Assembly (NCBI GenBank): GCA_903877945.1
Contig: CAIRFY010000614.1
Coordinates: forward strand, 1 to 7,937
Direction: 5' to 3'
Length of the DNA stretch: 7,937 nucleotides
DNA from: an uncultured Oscillochloris sp.
GTDB lineage: Bacteria; Chloroflexota; Chloroflexia; Chloroflexales; Chloroflexaceae
Shown here piece by piece: positions 6,384 to 7,937 of this stretch (positions are counted from its first letter, which is position 1; the number at the start of each line of letters is the position of its first letter). The notes beneath the pieces were generated by a model. The model made no database searches. It was given only the letters and a program-made list of their open reading frames with translations, and had not been told where the DNA came from. The position numbers and the translations under genes were made by a program.

Positions 6384-6520
6384 GACAAGGTTCAGAACAG
6401 CTTTACAGTTTGCCGTGAACGTAGCGCCGCCTTCCAGGCGGTCAGGAACACCACCGCAGGCGGGAAGCCCGCGCTACGAACGGTAAACCTGAAACCTGGC
6501 ACCTGAAACCTTGTCTAAGT
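6382..6520. repeat. Palindromic repeat element with terminal inverted repeats (MITE-like)
   Basis: GACAAGGTTCAG (6384-6395) is matched in inverse by CTGAAACCTTGTC (6503-6515) with one indel. Inside, the arms near 6403-6426 and 6470-6491 pair imperfectly, including CGTAGCGC against GCGCTACG. The centre holds G/C-rich sub-hairpins (GCCGCCTTCCAGGCGG). The right arm contains a 14-bp tandem repeat, ACCTGAAACCT at 6487-6497 and 6501-6511. The left end GACAAGGTTCAGAACAG recurs at 7693-7710. No coding capacity. It fills most of the gap between the convergent kinase and cyclotransferase genes. Confidence 0.75.
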
Positions 6521-6543
6521 ATCCTCTAAAAACCACGACGTTT

Positions 6544-6595
6544 CGACATGTGACAGGAGGGGTGGCTCGCGAGTCGCCCCTCCTGTCATGTCGCC
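6544..6595 (-). terminator. Long hairpin at the end of the cyclotransferase gene, probable terminator
   Basis: TGACAGGAGGGG (6551-6562) pairs perfectly with CCCCTCCTGTCA (6577-6588). With G-U pairs the dyad closes right to the centre CTCGCGAG. After a 2-nt bulge it extends outward through CGACATG (6544-6550) and its inverse (6589-6595). On the minus strand it is followed about 14 bases on by a short T-run. It covers the last codons and stop of the cyclotransferase gene and could also stop read-through from the kinase side. Confidence 0.7.
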
Positions 6596-7545
6596 ACCAG
6601 CGGCATATGCAGCAGGTGGTGGGCCACGGGTGGCACAAGCGTGATCTCAAACAACGTCGGCCAGTACTTGCCCGTGACAAACAGACGGTCGCCTGTCGCA
6701 TCATAAGCGATCCCGTTAAGGACGTCGGCACCCACCTGTTCGGATGGGCTGAGCAACCCGCTTAGGTTCACCGTGCCGATCACATGGCCGGTCGCCGGGT
6801 CGATCCGCACGATTGTAGTGGTCATCCAGACATTCGCGAAGACCGATCCGTTGATATACTCCAACTCATTCAGGTTGAGTACCGGGTTCCCGCTCAGCGT
6901 CACCTGCACCTGGCGCGTGATCGCCAGCGTGCCGCTCGTGATCGTGGCGGCCGGATCGATGAAGGAGAGCGTGCTCGTGCCGTCGCTCATGATCAACTGC
7001 GTGCCGTCGTAGGTCAGACCCCAGCCCTCCATCGCGCACCCCCCGCCGCTCGCCCGTGGGTAGCTGAACTGGCCATACCGGGTGAAGTCGGCCCGGTGGT
7101 AGAGCAAGCCCACACAGTTCTGCCAGGTGAGCTGAAAGATCGTGTCGCCCACCGGCGAGATACCTTCGCCATAGAACTGAGCGTTGCCCAGCCCCACCTG
7201 CTGAACCACCTGACCGCTGGAGAGGCTCACGTTACGCAGCGAGGACTGGGCGTACTCGCCGGTACTCTCGTAGAGTGTGTTGTCGCCCACATACACCAAA
7301 CCCTCCGTCCACGCCTTCGTATCGTGGGGGTAGCGCTTCACCACCTGGTAGCCGTAGGTTATTGGCGCGGCCTGGGCTCGTGTGGCGGCATCTGGGGGCG
7401 GCGTGCGGGTTGCGGGGATCGTGATCGGCGTAGACAGAATAAGCCCGTTAGTTCTATCCGCCGAGGCGACACCGCAACCGGAGGCGAGGATCGCGACCGC
7501 AACCAGGGCCATCCATCGTGTGAGTACCCGTGATTGCATCGACAT
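6586..7545 (-). CDS. Glutaminyl-peptide cyclotransferase (plant/bacterial type), predicted lipoprotein
   Basis: Converts N-terminal glutamine of peptides or proteins to pyroglutamate with release of ammonia, here outside the cytoplasm. With the start at 7545 the product is 319 residues. The N-terminus is basic, followed by a hydrophobic run (about 11-21) and ASGC with Cys24, a signal-peptidase-II-like site. A Thr/Pro-rich tether reaches about residue 60. The beta-propeller then shows the family blocks WTEGLVY (79-85), YESTGEYAQSS (92-102), EGWGLTYDG (173-181), NELEYI (226-231), NVW (238-240), LNGIAYD (276-282) and TGKYWP (291-296). By family resemblance the catalytic Glu and Lys probably lie in ESTG and TGK; this was not aligned. 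Longer in-frame starts at 7611 and 7584 fall in or upstream of the promoter at 7583-7611, which supports 7545 (7539 also possible). The Shine-Dalgarno is weak. The gene is convergent with the kinase. Confidence 0.93.
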   Translation of the reverse strand: MSMQSRVLTRWMALVAVAILASGCGVASADRTNGLILSTPITIPATRTPPPDAATRAQAAPITYGYQVVKRYPHDTKAWTEGLVYVGDNTLYESTGEYAQSSLRNVSLSSGQVVQQVGLGNAQFYGEGISPVGDTIFQLTWQNCVGLLYHRADFTRYGQFSYPRASGGGCAMEGWGLTYDGTQLIMSDGTSTLSFIDPAATITSGTLAITRQVQVTLSGNPVLNLNELEYINGSVFANVWMTTTIVRIDPATGHVIGTVNLSGLLSPSEQVGADVLNGIAYDATGDRLFVTGKYWPTLFEITLVPPVAHHLLHMPLVAT

Positions 7546-7582
7546 CGTACACAGCCTACACATAAAGAAAAACAGCCGTGGC

Positions 7583-7611
7583 ATTGTACCCCAAGCCCCA
7601 GGCTCGGGCAA
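7583..7611 (-). promoter_or_regulatory. Promoter for the cyclotransferase gene
   Basis: The minus strand reads TTGCCC (7606-7611), a 17-bp spacer, then TACAAT (7583-7588): four of six and five of six matches to the sigma-70 consensus at ideal spacing. Transcription would begin near 7576, about 30 nt before the chosen start codon. Confidence 0.6.
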
Positions 7612-7690
7612 CCTGCCGTTGCCGGATGATCACCGCTGGTAAGCGAACCATCTCATCGCAGACGGCGCACACGCGCTATGATTCACGGCA

Positions 7691-7790
7691 TAGACAAGGT
7701 TTCAGAACAGTTCTACGATGAGGTGAAGATGCGATGAGGCGATACGAGCACGTCCTCGCCTCATTGCGTTCTCGCCTCATCGTAGAACTT
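7691..7790. repeat. Palindromic repeat unit A with octamer-built arms
   Basis: It starts with the shared end sequence TAGACAAGGTTTCAG. A perfect 15-bp inverted pair, AGTTCTACGATGAGG (7709-7723) and its inverse (7775-7789), is centred on 7749. Each arm is four consecutive degenerate octamers of the GCGATGAG kind (left at 7715, 7723, 7731, 7739; right, inverted, at 7776, 7768, 7760, 7752). No coding potential was seen. The preceding stretch 7612-7690 shows nothing recognisable. Confidence 0.7.
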
Positions 7791-7796
7791 TCATGC

Positions 7797-7932
7797 TTAG
7801 GCATGGTTCAAAATGAGCATATTCAGCTTGACAGTCCTGCGATGACGCGACGAAGCGATGAGGCGCTCGTATCAAGTCCTCGCGTCCTCGCCTCGTCGCT
7901 GAACTGTCAAGCTAGATTGAAACATGCCTTAG
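7797..7932. repeat. Palindromic repeat unit B with octamer-built arms
   Basis: The outer ends TTAGGCATGGTTCAA (7797-7811) and TTGAAACATGCCTTAG (7917-7932) are near-exact inverses. Inside, AGCTTGACAGT (7825-7835) is exactly inverted at 7903-7913. Between these, octamers of the form GCGAKGAV run at 7839, 7847 and 7855 and, inverted, at 7892, 7884 and 7876, symmetric about 7869. The end motif continues to the window edge, so the array may extend further. Confidence 0.7.
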
Positions 7933-7937
7933 ACATG

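Noticed and set aside
6784..7533. 249-codon plus-strand open frame
   Set aside because: Antisense to the cyclotransferase propeller, Arg/His-rich, no domain; shadow frame.
7691..7937. CRISPR array
   Set aside because: The repeated units are palindromes with degenerate octamers and no regular repeat-spacer alternation; no cas genes nearby.
7691..7937. Integron attC sites
   Set aside because: Palindromic units in tandem resemble attC in outline, but no conserved core GTTRRRY ends with the expected pairing, no cassette genes and no integrase are seen.

Overview
The window looks like chromosomal DNA from a fairly GC-rich bacterium, most likely a member of the Chloroflexota (Chloroflexus/Roseiflexus-like). 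This rests on the style of the DnaE N-terminus, a DegS-type cytosolic histidine kinase, a plant/bacterial-type glutamine cyclotransferase lipoprotein, and many GC-rich palindromic intergenic repeats. The taxon is inferred from remembered family resemblance, not from a search. No tRNA, rRNA, CRISPR array, transposase or phage gene was seen.

Layout. Positions 1-3738 (minus strand) hold the replicative DNA polymerase III alpha subunit gene dnaE, intact from its start and running off the left edge within its C-terminal domain. Positions 3739-4281 are a 543-bp divergent intergenic region. Its AT-richer middle (about 42% GC by count) carries two exact DnaA boxes and several near matches, so it is a candidate replication origin or a DnaA-regulated promoter region. 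Positions 4282-5040 (plus) encode a soluble family-2 glycosyltransferase of the polyprenyl-phosphate mannosyltransferase (DPM1) type. A C/G-rich nested inverted repeat follows (5071-5180). A promoter with a perfect TATAAT box then drives a DegS-like soluble sensor histidine kinase (5310-6383, plus, GTG start) with no response regulator beside it. Next come a palindromic repeat element that begins at the kinase stop codon (6382-6520) and a long terminator-like hairpin (6544-6595). The hairpin covers the end of a convergent minus-strand gene for a lipoprotein glutaminyl-peptide cyclotransferase (6586-7545), which has a good promoter at 7583-7611. The right end (7691-7937) is non-coding and holds two tandem palindromic units.

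The genes do not form one pathway: dnaE is replication, the glycosyltransferase makes lipid-linked sugar for envelope glycosylation, the kinase is signalling, and the cyclotransferase modifies exported peptides. The most unusual content is between the genes. First is the DnaA-box cluster upstream of dnaE. Second is a family of palindromic repeats at 6382-6520 and 7691-7937 that share end sequences (consensus about TTAGRCAWGGTTTCA) but have different cores. In the rightmost two units the arms are built from degenerate 8-bp iterations (about GCGAKGAV) in inverted orientation.
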